Notes: generated by a model not told the origin, from the sequence alone. DNA of 64,000 nucleotides from Pseudomonadota bacterium (GCA_023436885.1 JAEZHI010000040.1:417194-481193), one strand, 5' to 3'; shown: positions 1 to 8,444, numbered from the stretch's first letter. Translations and numbers: made by a program.

Positions 1-2848
1 GATTGTGCATCGGCGTGTTGAGCGCCAGCACCGGCGCCGTCTCTGTCACGCCATAGCCCTCGAAGATGCGCAGGCCGAACTTCTCGGCGTAGAGCTTGCG
101 CGTCGCCTCCTTCACCGCCTCGGCGCCGGCCACCAAGAGCCGCAGCGAGCGGAAGTCATAGGGGTGCGCCATGCGGCCGTAGCCATTGAGGAAGGTGTCG
201 GTGCCAAACAGCACGGTGGCGTTGGTCTGGTAGACCAACTCCGGGATGATCCGGTAGTGCAGCGGCGTCGGGTAGAGGAACACCGGCACGCCGGAGACCA
301 GCGGCAGGATCAGCCCGGCGCTAAGACCGAACGAATGAAAGATGGGCAGCGCGTTAAACGCCGTGTCGGTGCGCGAGAAGTCGATGCGGGCCGCCACCTG
401 CGCCACGTTGGCGAGGATGTTGCGGTGGCTGAGCACCACGCCCTTCGGCGTTCCCTCCGAGCCCGAGGTGAACAGGATGGCCGCCGGGTCGTCCGGGCCG
501 GCTTTCACCAGCCTGTTCGACCAGTTGAGGAAGGCATCGAGCTTGTCGGCCGTCGTCACCGTGGCGCGGATATCTTCCAGCCAGATAATCTCGATCTTGC
601 CTTGCAGCGCGGCGATCAGCGGCTCCAGCCGGCCCTTCTCGACGAACACGCGCGACGTCACGAACACCTTGGCCTTCGACGCCGTGCAGGCGGCCAGGAT
701 GTTGGCGGCGCCGGCCGTGAAATTGATCATCGCCGGCACGCGCCCCGATGATTGCAGGCCGAGGAAGGTGACCGCGCCCCCCACCGCGTTGGGCACCATC
801 AGCGCCACCGTCTCGCCGGGCGCGGCAAACGGGGCCAGTTTGCGGCCGAGGATGCGCGCGCCCATCAGCATGCGACGATAGCTGAGCTTGCCGCCCACCG
901 GATCGCTCAGCGCCTGCCGTCCGGCGCCATGCTGGCGGGCGGCGGCCACCATCGCCTCGAAAATGGTGAGGTCGGTATCGGTGGTACGGAACATCATGTC
1001 CGACATGATGCCGTAGAGCGCGTTGCCGGCCGCCTGCCGGCGCAGCTTGCCCTTGAGGTGGTCGGGCAGCGTCAGCAGCACCGGCTCGGTGATGGTCACC
1101 GTCACCTTGGGGAACCAGCGGCGCTTCACCTGCATCGAGTTGAGGCGGCTGAACACCGTCGATTCCAACCCCGACAGCCGCACCGGCACGATCGGCGCGC
1201 CGGACTTCTCGGCGATCAGGCCGACGCCGTCATAGACCTTCATCAGCGTGCCGGTCACCGTGAGCCGCCCCTCGGGGAAGATCACCAGCGTCTCGCCGGC
1301 CTTGACGGCAGCGATCAGCGAGCGGGTGGCCAGCGGCTTGGTCGGATCGAGCGGCATGGCGCGGGTAAAGCGCAGGAACGGCTTCACCCACCAGGCCTGA
1401 GCCATGGTGTGATCGATGGCGAACACCGGGTCGCGGTCGAGCAGCGACACCGCGACCACCGCATCGAGGAAGCTCACGTGGTTGAGCGCGACGATGGCGC
1501 CCTCGCCGGCCGGCGGCACGTTCTGAAGGCCGGTCACCTCCATGCGGAACACGGCGCGCAACAGGATGGAGACGAAGTCGCTGAGCGGGTTGGTCGGCAG
1601 CACCTTGAAGATCCAGACGGCCGAACCAAAGGCGAACAGGCCAAGCGCCACCAGCACCATCGGCACCGTTGCGCCCAGCGCCTGCGCCACCGCCACCACG
1701 CCGGCGCCGGCCACCATGAACAGAGCCGTCAACGCATTGATGGCGCCGACAACCCGGGCACGCCGCTCCACCGGCGCCCAATGCTGGGCAGCGGCAAACG
1801 ACGGCACGATGAACACGCCGCCGGCAATCGCCAGCGCCGCAAGGTCGATGGCGGCATGGATGGCGCCGGGGTGGCTGAAGAATTCCGAGAGGCTTTCGGT
1901 GGCCGGAGCCGGCGCCAGGCCGCTGAGCGTCCAGGCGAGATCGAGGGCCGCAAGGCCGATGGCGATGGAGGCCACCGGCACCGGCAGCAGCACGATGCGG
2001 CCGGCCGACAGCCAGGCGCCCAGCGCCGATCCCACGGCGATCGACACTGCGAACACCGTGAGATAGGCCGACACCGCCACCTCGCGACCGCCGAGAATGT
2101 CCTTCACGAAGGTCGGCATCAGCGCCATCGCCACCACGCCAAACATCCAGAACAGGCTGACCATCACGCCGGTGCGCCACAGCCGCGCATCACCCCAGAG
2201 TTCGCCGATCAGCCGCACGGTCGAGCGGGCGACATTGGGATCGACCACCGTCTCCGGCGCGGCGGCGCCCACCTTGGGCACATAGAGCGCGGCGATCCAG
2301 CTGCCGACGGCCAGCGTCATCATGGCGACGCCGAACACGACTGGCCCGCCGTGAGAACCGGTGGCAAAGCCGCCGGCATAGGTCCCGGCCAGAATGGCGA
2401 TGAAGGTGGCGCCTTCCACCAGCGCATTGCCGCGCGGCAGTTCGGACGGCGCGAGCAGGTCCGGCAGGATGCCGTATTTGATCGGCCCGAACAGCGAGGA
2501 GATCACGCCGAACAGCACCAGCGCCGTCATCAGCACGGCGATCGACTGGACGGCAAACCCCAGCACGGCGAGGCCGGCGATGGCGATCTCGACGAGCTTC
2601 AGCCAGCGCGCCACCTTCGCCTTGTCATAGCGGTCGGCCAACTGACCGCCCAATCCCGACAGGAAGATGAAGGGCAGCATCAGGATGCCGGTGGCGATCG
2701 TCACCAGCGCCTCGCCGCCGGCGACGCCCATCTGGAACAGGATGGTGAACACCAGGGCGTTCTTCAGGAAGTTGTCGTTGAAGGCCGAAAAGAACTGCAC
2801 AAGGAACAGCGGCCCGAACCGGCGCTGAATGAGGAGCGACTTGCTCAT
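1..2848 (-). CDS. LplT-PlsC-AMP-ligase fusion (Aas-like acyl-[ACP]-phospholipid acyltransferase), 3' end outside window
   Basis: The reading frame opens at ATG 2848 behind a GGGAGG ribosome site and runs off the left edge, about 949 codons visible. Residues 1 to about 420 are an MFS-type membrane domain (start MSKSLLIQRRFGPLFLVQFF, then the motif FNDNFLKNAL typical of LplT lysophospholipid flippases). Near residue 460 is a PlsC acyltransferase block (NHVSFLDA, later FPEGRLT), and near residue 790 an AMP-binding block (LFTSGSEGTPKGVVLSH) of acyl-CoA/ACP synthetases. Such fusions are thought to flip lysophospholipid inward, activate a fatty acid and re-acylate the lipid at the inner membrane. 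It is divergent from a TetR gene and probably controlled by it through the operators at 2966-3037. The family call is firm; the lipid substrate is inferred. Confidence 0.9.
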   Translation of the reverse strand, partial: MSKSLLIQRRFGPLFLVQFFSAFNDNFLKNALVFTILFQMGVAGGEALVTIATGILMLPFIFLSGLGGQLADRYDKAKVARWLKLVEIAIAGLAVLGFAVQSIAVLMTALVLFGVISSLFGPIKYGILPDLLAPSELPRGNALVEGATFIAILAGTYAGGFATGSHGGPVVFGVAMMTLAVGSWIAALYVPKVGAAAPETVVDPNVARSTVRLIGELWGDARLWRTGVMVSLFWMFGVVAMALMPTFVKDILGGREVAVSAYLTVFAVSIAVGSALGAWLSAGRIVLLPVPVASIAIGLAALDLAWTLSGLAPAPATESLSEFFSHPGAIHAAIDLAALAIAGGVFIVPSFAAAQHWAPVERRARVVGAINALTALFMVAGAGVVAVAQALGATVPMVLVALGLFAFGSAVWIFKVLPTNPLSDFVSILLRAVFRMEVTGLQNVPPAGEGAIVALNHVSFLDAVVAVSLLDRDPVFAIDHTMAQAWWVKPFLRFTRAMPLDPTKPLATRSLIAAVKAGETLVIFPEGRLTVTGTLMKVYDGVGLIAEKSGAPIVPVRLSGLESTVFSRLNSMQVKRRWFPKVTVTITEPVLLTLPDHLKGKLRRQAAGNALYGIMSDMMFRTTDTDLTIFEAMVAAARQHGAGRQALSDPVGGKLSYRRMLMGARILGRKLAPFAAPGETVALMVPNAVGGAVTFLGLQSSGRVPAMINFTAGAANILAACTASKAKVFVTSRVFVEKGRLEPLIAALQGKIEIIWLEDIRATVTTADKLDAFLNWSNRLVKAGPDDPAAILFTSGSEGTPKGVVLSHRNILANVAQVAARIDFSRTDTAFNALPIFHSFGLSAGLILPLVSGVPVFLYPTPLHYRIIPELVYQTNATVLFGTDTFLNGYGRMAHPYDFRSLRLLVAGAEAVKEATRKLYAEKFGLRIFEGYGVTETAPVLALNTPMHN

Positions 2849-2965
2849 GGGACCTCCCAGGGGGCAACGGCCATCGGAAACAATGGAAGCCGATCGCAGC
2901 GTGAAACGCAAATGACGGCGAGAAAGCTCCCGTCATCACCCTTCACCCCGCCTCGCCCCCATGCT

Positions 2966-3037
2966 ATGAACATCGTTCATGAGACGTCTATAGCGAAGAA
3001 ATGAACGACGTTCAATAGAAAAATGAACAACGTTCAT
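2966..3037. promoter_or_regulatory. Three palindromic operators ATGAACnnnGTTCAT between divergent acyltransferase and TetR genes
   Basis: ATGAACATCGTTCAT (2966-2980) and ATGAACAACGTTCAT (3023-3037) are perfect 6-bp inverted repeats with a 3-bp spacer. ATGAACGACGTTCAA (3001-3015) differs at one base. They lie 35 and 22 bp apart (start to start) in the 308-bp divergent intergenic region. This is the expected form of a TetR operator shared by the regulator and its target. Binding is inferred, not shown. Confidence 0.8.
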
Positions 3038-3042
3038 GCATC

Positions 3043-3082
3043 GACTGTTCCGGCAAAAGTGGGTGCCGGTTTGCGTCGGACG
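3043..3082 (+). repeat. Diverged copy of the AAAGTGGG short intergenic repeat
   Basis: The sequence TGTTCCGGCAAAAGTGGGTG followed by CCGGTTTGCGTCGGACG matches the copies at 8388-8438 and 52849-52890 with a few substitutions. It sits just downstream of the third TetR operator in the leader of the TetR gene. This short repeat is familiar from intergenic regions of alphaproteobacteria; its function is unknown. Confidence 0.6.
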
Positions 3083-3156
3083 CCACGGCAAACAAGAACG
3101 AGCTCCCGGCCGAACCCGGTTCGCCGAATGTGTTACACCCGATGAAGGTAAACGCC

Positions 3157-3771
3157 ATGAATGCCCCGCTCTCCGAACGCCGTCAGGCCCAGCTCTCCGC
3201 GCTGATCGACGCCGCCGAGCGCCGCATTGCAGAGGGCGGCGCGGCAAGCCTCAGGGCGCGCGATCTCGCCGCCGACCTCGGCATCGCGCTCGGTGGCCTC
3301 TACAACATCGTCGCCGATCTCGACGAACTCCTGCTCCGCGTCTCCTCGCGCACCCTCGGCCGCCTGGGTGAAGCGCTCACCGCCGCCTCCGACGCGCTGC
3401 CCCTTCAAACAAAAGACGACGCGGTGAACCGCCTCGTCGCCATCGCCCACGCCTACCTGCATTTCGCGCGTGACAATCTTCGCCTCTGGCGCACCCTGTT
3501 CGAAGTCCACCTCGCCGAAGGCACCGCCCTCCCCGCCTGGGCCGCCGACGACCAACTCCGCCTCTTCCGCCACGTCGCCGAACCGCTGGCCCTCCTCGTC
3601 CCCGACATGGACGAGTCCTACCAGGTCCTCGCCGCCCGCACCCTCTTCGCCGCCGTCCACGGCATCGTGACCATCGGCCTGGAGGAAAGGTTGGTGGCGG
3701 TGCCGCTGACGGCGCTGGAGGCGCAGATCGAGTGGCTGGTACGGGCGACGTGCCGGGGGCTGAGGGCGTAA
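3157..3771 (+). CDS. TetR/AcrR family transcriptional regulator
   Basis: 204-residue protein starting MNAPLSERRQ at ATG 3157, chosen over the in-frame ATG 3130 because GAAGGT lies at proper spacing upstream. The N-terminal helix-turn-helix covers residues about 8-55 (ASLRARDLAADLGIALGGLY followed by NIV). The rest resembles the WHG/TetR_C_13 ligand domain, which ends in an ARTLFAAVHGIVTIGLEE-type segment. It faces the phospholipid acyltransferase gene across three ATGAACnnnGTTCAT palindromes and is probably an autoregulated repressor of both. The ligand is unknown; given the target, an acyl compound or lipid is a reasonable guess only. Confidence 0.88.
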   Translation: MNAPLSERRQAQLSALIDAAERRIAEGGAASLRARDLAADLGIALGGLYNIVADLDELLLRVSSRTLGRLGEALTAASDALPLQTKDDAVNRLVAIAHAYLHFARDNLRLWRTLFEVHLAEGTALPAWAADDQLRLFRHVAEPLALLVPDMDESYQVLAARTLFAAVHGIVTIGLEERLVAVPLTALEAQIEWLVRATCRGLRA

Positions 3772-4011
3772 AGAACTTCTTTGTGCGGGCATGCACGATG
3801 AGGTTCGATTTTTTGACCACCTTCTGACTGGAAGATGTCAAATCGACATTTGGCGAGAATTACTCGCCTGGTCAGTTGGCGGAAGCTTTAGCGAAAAGAG
3901 CCTTTGGCGTGCGCGCCCAGCCGGCGTGAGCCCTACTCAAAATGCAATTCTTGATGGCTCAAACGCGGGCAGTAAACCCTGTTGTTTACTTTCGATCATT
4001 CGACATAGGAT

Positions 4012-4701
4012 TCAATTTTTTGCTGTTGTCTGACCGCCAACATTACTCCAAACATGCCATCTCGATTCCAGAATATCAGAAAGATCAGATGTATATTTTT
4101 TATGAAGTGTAAGTAGTTGCACTTTTGTTCCTGAATCCAAGCTCTGGATAGGCACCGCAAGAACCTTATCGTCAATAGCAGCGCGCTCAGCTAAATAACT
4201 AATCTGAAGCTCATGGATCTTTTTATCAGCAACTATCAATAGATCTATGTTTTCTTTTACGTGAAAGACGTTCAAGAATACAGTGACAGAAGCAGTGATA
4301 GCAGTCAAAACGACGGAGTATATCTTAAGTTTAGGAGCATTATCCTTTGTCGTTATTGCTGCAATGATCGTCGCGAGCATCGATGTAAAAATCAGCGTTA
4401 CTTGAACTGCAAAGTTCGCTCTTTCCATCCAAAGGAGATCGCGGGCATTGCTCTGCATAATTCCGTCAACTGCATCTTCAAATATATCGTGGACGACTGG
4501 AGCTTGAGAACCGGCGCCGCTAGCTTGATAAAAAATTACACTCCCGAAGCAATAAAAAGATCCAATCGCAACAACTACGACTGCCGATATTAAAATTGCG
4601 AGCAAATATGGGAACGGTAGGGAAATTATAGTATTGAGCCAATATTTTAAACTTCCCGACTTTTCCGAGTTTCGCTTGTCAGCATCGCTATCCTCAGCCA
4701 T
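4012..4701 (-). CDS. Hypothetical three-TM membrane protein in AT-rich islet
   Basis: 229-residue protein of unrecognised family. After a charged N-terminus (residues 1-20) come three predicted membrane helices at about 29-58, 96-118 and 127-147. The last two form a hairpin. A C-terminal cytoplasmic-looking helical region follows (about 148-229). The TM hairpin plus helical tail is reminiscent of SLATT-type effector membrane proteins, but no diagnostic motif was found, so that is only a suggestion. It lies 131 bp downstream of the papain-like protease gene on the same strand, and both share a base composition clearly more AT-rich than the neighbouring genes, a sign of transfer. Co-transcription is possible but the gap is long. 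Confidence 0.7.
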   Translation of the reverse strand: MAEDSDADKRNSEKSGSLKYWLNTIISLPFPYLLAILISAVVVVAIGSFYCFGSVIFYQASGAGSQAPVVHDIFEDAVDGIMQSNARDLLWMERANFAVQVTLIFTSMLATIIAAITTKDNAPKLKIYSVVLTAITASVTVFLNVFHVKENIDLLIVADKKIHELQISYLAERAAIDDKVLAVPIQSLDSGTKVQLLTLHKKYTSDLSDILESRWHVWSNVGGQTTAKN

Positions 4702-4832
4702 GAATCATTCCTTTCGCAAGGGCCTGCTCACCAAGAAAACTGGTGCTTAAGCGGAATTCCTATTCTCTGGGACAGGTGCTTCATTACTATGCAGTTGCTG
4801 CGAATGACCGCAGCAACCGAGAAATATTATGC

Positions 4833-5666
4833 CTAAGATTTAACAGTATTGATTACCCAAAAATCATTGGATAAGTTTCCACTGGCCAGATAAGCGTAGG
4901 GAATATAAAAATCCCCGTTATCTCCAACTTCCACACCCCATGAATTTCTAATCTTGAACAGCGATGTTGAATTATCGTAACCGATACACATTACTGCATG
5001 ACCTCCGATTGGAGTATCATTTTTAGATGGAAGTGGAATCACAGCGGGCAATGGTCTTGAATTATACCATCCGTCAAAGACTGTAAATCCGAACACAAAT
5101 GGAAACCCGGACGCAAGACACCCCTGCAACTGGCTCAAGGTCTGTGTCAAGCGATGATACGATGTGATCACGTGCGTAACAGCGTCTTTATAGCACGCCT
5201 TGGGTGGTTCAACGGCCGGTTTCGCCCCAACAGGGAACGGGCCACCCTCATAAGTCGGGGGCGTATCGTCGTAAGGCCACTCGTCCTCTCGACATACTCC
5301 CAACGTCTTCAACGTCTTAATCCCGTCTCGAAGCTGAGCGCCAGAGTCTGTGGCGATATGCCCCTCAATCTTTCGTTCATTGAAATAAATGAAGAGCCGC
5401 GAAGGCGTGAATTCTGGATTTTCGTTTGCCTTTAGCCTGTCAAACTCCAATGCCGCGGCTAGTGCATTCGCAGTACAAGATCCTATTCTACCTTGTTGGT
5501 ATGCAGGAAATCCTAAAGTCAGATCTATTTTTTCGGGTAATTCCTGTAAAATTCCTGTTGGGGCACTATACATTGCATCTCGAGGATCAGGTAGATCGCG
5601 AACCCAGCCTAGACCACCTGTTTTACGCAAAGTCATAGTAGAGCTGTCAGACACTTGCTTTGCCAT
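4833..5666 (-). CDS. Papain-like (C1 family) cysteine protease
   Basis: 277-residue protein with the C1 peptidase catalytic set in order: Gln58 (oxyanion hole, QGRIGSC), nucleophile Cys64, His223 (GGHAVMCIGYD) and Asn241 (IRNSWG). The N-terminal stretch GWVRDLPDPRD followed by an LPEKIDLT segment is the usual lead-in of bacterial C1 proteases. There is no signal peptide and no long propeptide, so the enzyme is probably cytoplasmic. It lies in an AT-rich islet with a membrane protein gene just downstream. Bacterial members are found in effector, defence and phage-linked settings as well as alone, so the role is open. The catalytic family is secure; the biological function is not. Confidence 0.88.
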   Translation of the reverse strand: MAKQVSDSSTMTLRKTGGLGWVRDLPDPRDAMYSAPTGILQELPEKIDLTLGFPAYQQGRIGSCTANALAAALEFDRLKANENPEFTPSRLFIYFNERKIEGHIATDSGAQLRDGIKTLKTLGVCREDEWPYDDTPPTYEGGPFPVGAKPAVEPPKACYKDAVTHVITSYHRLTQTLSQLQGCLASGFPFVFGFTVFDGWYNSRPLPAVIPLPSKNDTPIGGHAVMCIGYDNSTSLFKIRNSWGVEVGDNGDFYIPYAYLASGNLSNDFWVINTVKS

Positions 5667-6092
5667 GATTACCCCCTCAAATTCATAGGATCGATATAAT
5701 CTCCAATCTGACCGTTTTTCGACGGTTGTATTGCACCCAAAGAGTACACTAAAACCCTTAGTTGGCGAGTCTATAAACTAATCTTGATACAAAAGTCTTA
5801 TTGCGAGGTCATATTAAAGAAAAAAGAGATTGCATCATGCACTTCGGCAAAATCGACTGTTCGACCAGAGCCCTAAGCTTCGGCTAGATAAGCTCCGGAC
5901 AGACGGTTTGAGCAAGCTGCAGTCGATAATAATGCGCGGCACTGTCCACCGAGCTGATTGCGATACACAATCATAACGCTCGCGCAGGCAGAATAGAGTG
6001 AGCGGTCAATATCATGCTCCGCTGCGCCCCAGCCATTAAGCGAGGCAGATCAGCACCCGGACCCTGTTTTCCGATCGTCGCAAAACCCAGCC
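5667..6092. other. AT-rich intergenic region, no gene seen
   Basis: 426 bp upstream of the protease gene. It is AT-rich up to about 5850 and then returns to host-like composition by 6000. No convincing open frame, tRNA or terminator was found. It must hold the protease promoter and the left boundary of the AT-rich islet lies within or near it. Confidence 0.5.
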
Positions 6093-6707
6093 ATGATCTC
6101 CGCCACGCCTCACTCCCCCACCCCGGAGATCGCCTTGCGCCACGTGTTCTTCATCACCCACCCGGAAGTCGTGGTCGATCCCGGTCGCCTCGTGCCGCGC
6201 TGGCACCTCTCGGACAGGGGCATTGCGCGGATGAAGACCTTCGCCGCCTCGCCCGAAATGCAGGCCGTCACCGCCATCTGGTCGAGCGATGAGACCAAGG
6301 CCATCGAAGCCGCCGGCATCCTCGCGTCCGCCCTCGGCCTGCCGTCGCGCATCCACACCGACCTCCACGAGAACGACCGCAGCGCCACCGGCTTCCTGCC
6401 ACCAGCCGAATTCGAAGATCTCGCCAACCAGTTCTTCGCCGCCCCGGGCGTCTCGGTGCGCGGCTGGGAGCGCGCCATCGACGCCCAGCGACGGGTCCGC
6501 ACCGCCTTCGAAGCCATCCTCGCGGAAGAGCCCACCGGCGACATCGCCATTCTCGCCCACGGCGGCGTCGGCACCCTCTTGCTCTGCCACCTCATCGGCG
6601 ACCCCATCACCCGCGCCCACGACCAACCCTCCCAGGGCCATTACTGGACCTACGCCCCGGAAACCGGCACGCTCGTCCACCCTTGGCGGCCTATCGCGCC
6701 GAGGTAG
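6093..6707 (+). CDS. Histidine phosphatase superfamily protein with altered RHG motif
   Basis: 204 residues. The fold is recognisable from FFITHPEVVVD (residues 19-29), SSDETKAIEAA (64-74) and AHGGVGTLLLC (155-165). In the superfamily the first motif is usually RHGE/RHA; here it is T22-H23-P24, so the phospho-accepting His23 is kept but the flanking Arg and Gly are not. His156 is the second catalytic His. Probably a small cytoplasmic phosphatase or phosphoesterase. It stands alone between the AT-rich islet and an unknown protein. Loss of the Arg could mean changed substrate or weak activity. Confidence 0.8.
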   Translation: MISATPHSPTPEIALRHVFFITHPEVVVDPGRLVPRWHLSDRGIARMKTFAASPEMQAVTAIWSSDETKAIEAAGILASALGLPSRIHTDLHENDRSATGFLPPAEFEDLANQFFAAPGVSVRGWERAIDAQRRVRTAFEAILAEEPTGDIAILAHGGVGTLLLCHLIGDPITRAHDQPSQGHYWTYAPETGTLVHPWRPIAPR

Positions 6708-6898
6708 GGGCGATCGACAAGGTCCATCGACCTCAGCCACCTTCGCGGCATGGTTGCGCTTTAACAATTCCACAGCACTTTCCCGCTAAGATCGTCCTCC
6801 ACCGGCATACCGGGGAAAGATCGGCATACCGGGCATTTCAGCAGGCATCATCACTCCATCGGGCAGACGAAGTTCTCGGGACTTCACGGGGGGCCGCC

Positions 6899-7285
6899 AT
6901 GGATCTCATGCTGGGACAGGACAAGCTCGAAGAAGCGCTTCACGAATTCTCGGTCTACGTCGAGCATCTCCGCAAGACGTCGCCGTCACCGATGATCGAG
7001 CATTGCGCCGAGCTTTATGCCATCGGCAATGTTCTGATGAAGTTCAGTTCGGAGAGCGCTGAGCACGGCACGCTGCTCCGGCGCATGCTGGGCGAGCTCG
7101 TTGCCTGCATGGACAAGATCGTCAAGGGCGGCTCCACCGAGATGCCGATCAGCTCCGACGGCCTCAAGCGGCTGAAGCGCCAGGTGCTGGCGACCCTCAC
7201 GGTCGCTCAGGAAAGCCAGCCACAGGTCTTCGTTCTCGATGCCGACTGGCTACGCGTCGCCGCGCCGAGGGTTGCCGCGCGCTGA
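6899..7285 (+). CDS. Hypothetical protein
   Basis: 128 residues from ATG 6899 (MDLMLGQDKLEEALHEFSVY), preceded by a G-rich run that can serve as ribosome site. It is predicted mostly helical, acidic in the N-terminal half and without membrane segments. No family was recognised. It is transcribed towards the phage-tail relic and separated from it by a strong hairpin (7298-7317). A longer in-frame start exists at 6683, but it would overlap the phosphatase gene end and has no better signal. Confidence 0.6.
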   Translation: MDLMLGQDKLEEALHEFSVYVEHLRKTSPSPMIEHCAELYAIGNVLMKFSSESAEHGTLLRRMLGELVACMDKIVKGGSTEMPISSDGLKRLKRQVLATLTVAQESQPQVFVLDADWLRVAAPRVAAR

Positions 7286-7297
7286 GCCAGGCTTGTC

Positions 7298-7317
7298 GGG
7301 CGGGGAAATCCCCGCCC
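7298..7317. terminator. GC-rich hairpin between convergent genes
   Basis: GGGCGGGG / AAAT loop / CCCCGCCC is a perfect 8-bp stem at the convergent 3' ends of the 6899-7285 gene and the phage gene ending at 7325. No T-tract follows, so efficient intrinsic termination is uncertain. Confidence 0.5.
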
Positions 7318-7324
7318 TGGCCCA

Positions 7325-7885
7325 TCATCGCCCCCAGAAGCTCGTGCCTCCACCTGAGCTCGACGTTCCCCCACCGGAGGTCGGATTGAGCTTCGCATGG
7401 TTCGACCATGCGCTGCCGAAGCTCGACGCCATCGACCCGAAGGCGCCGAGGATGCCGGCCGTGCGGCTGTTCTTCGCCTCCATGTCGTAGAGCGCTGCCT
7501 GGTTGCGCGAGGCGACCGCCTGGTTGCGGGTGTCGTCGTAGTTCCGATAGGCGTTGGTTCGGATGGTCAGGGCGTCGATGGCGCCCTGCTTGGCGGTGTC
7601 CACCATCAAGTCGAGTGGCGTGCCGAAGGTGACGTCGACGCCATTGGCCGCCTGCGCCGCCTGCTGCTTGGCCATCAGCTGGCTGGTCATCGCCTTCTGC
7701 TTCTGCTCCTCGCGGGTGCCGGCGTCGAGCACGTTTTTCGCCTGCCGCTCGGCCATCATGGCGTTCTGCCGCTGCACCTCGGCGTTATATTGCGCAGCCT
7801 TGGACTGGGCATCGGCGCTGGCGATGGTGCCGGCTCCGCTCAGGAGACCGCCGCCGATCATCAGGGCCGTGGAGAGTTCGCACAT
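7325..7885 (-). CDS. Phage virion core protein, T7 gp14-like
   Basis: 186 residues beginning MCELSTALMIGGGLLSGAGT behind GAGGAAA. The pattern is characteristic of T7 gp14-type internal virion proteins: a hydrophobic N-terminus rich in Gly/Ala, then a long Gln/Ala-rich helical region (QSKAAQYNAEVQRQNAMMAE) and a Gly/Ser-rich tail. In podoviruses such proteins are ejected with the genome and sit in the cell envelope. It is the last gene of a four-gene minus-strand cassette; the large gp15/gp16 genes expected next are missing, so the cassette is a relic. Confidence 0.75.
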   Translation of the reverse strand: MCELSTALMIGGGLLSGAGTIASADAQSKAAQYNAEVQRQNAMMAERQAKNVLDAGTREEQKQKAMTSQLMAKQQAAQAANGVDVTFGTPLDLMVDTAKQGAIDALTIRTNAYRNYDDTRNQAVASRNQAALYDMEAKNSRTAGILGAFGSMASSFGSAWSNHAKLNPTSGGGTSSSGGGTSFWGR

Positions 7886-7886
7886 G

Positions 7887-8444
7887 TCATTTCCTCAGCT
7901 CGAAAAGAACGAACGGGTGGCCGTGGATGTCGATGGGGCCGAGGAAACTCGCCCCCAGCCAGCTCAGCCAGCGGATCGAGGCGACGTTCTCGCTGTCCAC
8001 CACGTTGCGCAGAACCTGATGGCGACCAAACACGCTCTGCCGCCCCTCGGCCGTGGCGCGCAGGAACCAGCGCCAGTTGCGGGTGATCGCATCGGTGCCA
8101 AGCAGCCACACGCCGCCAACGCCCGCAAGCACGTTGAGGTCGCCGACGCCATACATGATCTCCGGCCGGCCATCGATCAGCACGGTGAAGGCCTCGGAGT
8201 TGCGCATCGACTGGCGCAGCGCTTCCACCGGCCCGAGCCGGCCCGAGCGCTGCACTTCCAGCCGGTCGCTTTCCCGGAGACGACGGCCGATGGAACGGCA
8301 ATGCTTGCCGCGCGCCGGCACGATCTGGATATCCGGAGCACGTCGGACGAACTGTCGTTCGCCAACATGTTCCGTACTCCTGTTTTCGCGCAATTCCGGA
8401 CGCAAAACCGGTTCCCACTTTTGCTGGAATTGCTTAGCGACCAA
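7887..8444 (-). CDS. Phage protein, T7 gp13-like (acetyltransferase-fold), 5' end disturbed by a repeat
   Basis: The body (from about 8340 down) resembles T7 gp13-type internal virion proteins with a GNAT-like fold (RESDRLEV, then GVWLLGTDAITRN, then NVVDSENVASIRWL). The 5' end is odd. The open frame extends upstream only through a copy of the AAAGTGGG repeat (8388-8438), and any start there would be a TTG. The best start signal, ATG 8368 behind AGGAGT, is in a different frame from the body, so a 1-bp frameshift near the N-terminus is likely. The reported start is simply the end of the open frame. It may be a pseudogene. Confidence 0.5.
   Translation of the reverse strand: MVAKQFQQKWEPVLRPELRENRSTEHVGERQFVRRAPDIQIVPARGKHCRSIGRRLRESDRLEVQRSGRLGPVEALRQSMRNSEAFTVLIDGRPEIMYGVGDLNVLAGVGGVWLLGTDAITRNWRWFLRATAEGRQSVFGRHQVLRNVVDSENVASIRWLSWLGASFLGPIDIHGHPFVLFELRK
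8388..8438 (-). repeat. AAAGTGGG short intergenic repeat inserted between phage genes
   Basis: Read on the minus strand: AATTCCAGCAAAAGTGGGAA then CCGGTTTTGCGTCCGGAATT, framed by AATTCC/GGAATT ends. It nearly matches 52849-52890 and, more loosely, 3043-3082. It lies directly at the stop codon of the gp12-like gene (stop at 8434-8436) and before the gp13-like gene, a pair normally abutting in phages. That implies the repeat inserted after the prophage arrived. Confidence 0.75.

Noticed and set aside
5..3004. Long open frames on the + strand over the first 3 kb (up to 750 codons)
   Set aside because: They are His/Arg/Gly-rich mirror frames of the minus-strand acyltransferase fusion, with no family motifs. 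The minus frame has clear MFS, PlsC and AMP-binding motifs and a proper start.
3791..4033. 80-codon frame after the TetR gene
   Set aside because: No ribosome site, low-quality composition, overlaps the next gene's 3' end; treated as intergenic.
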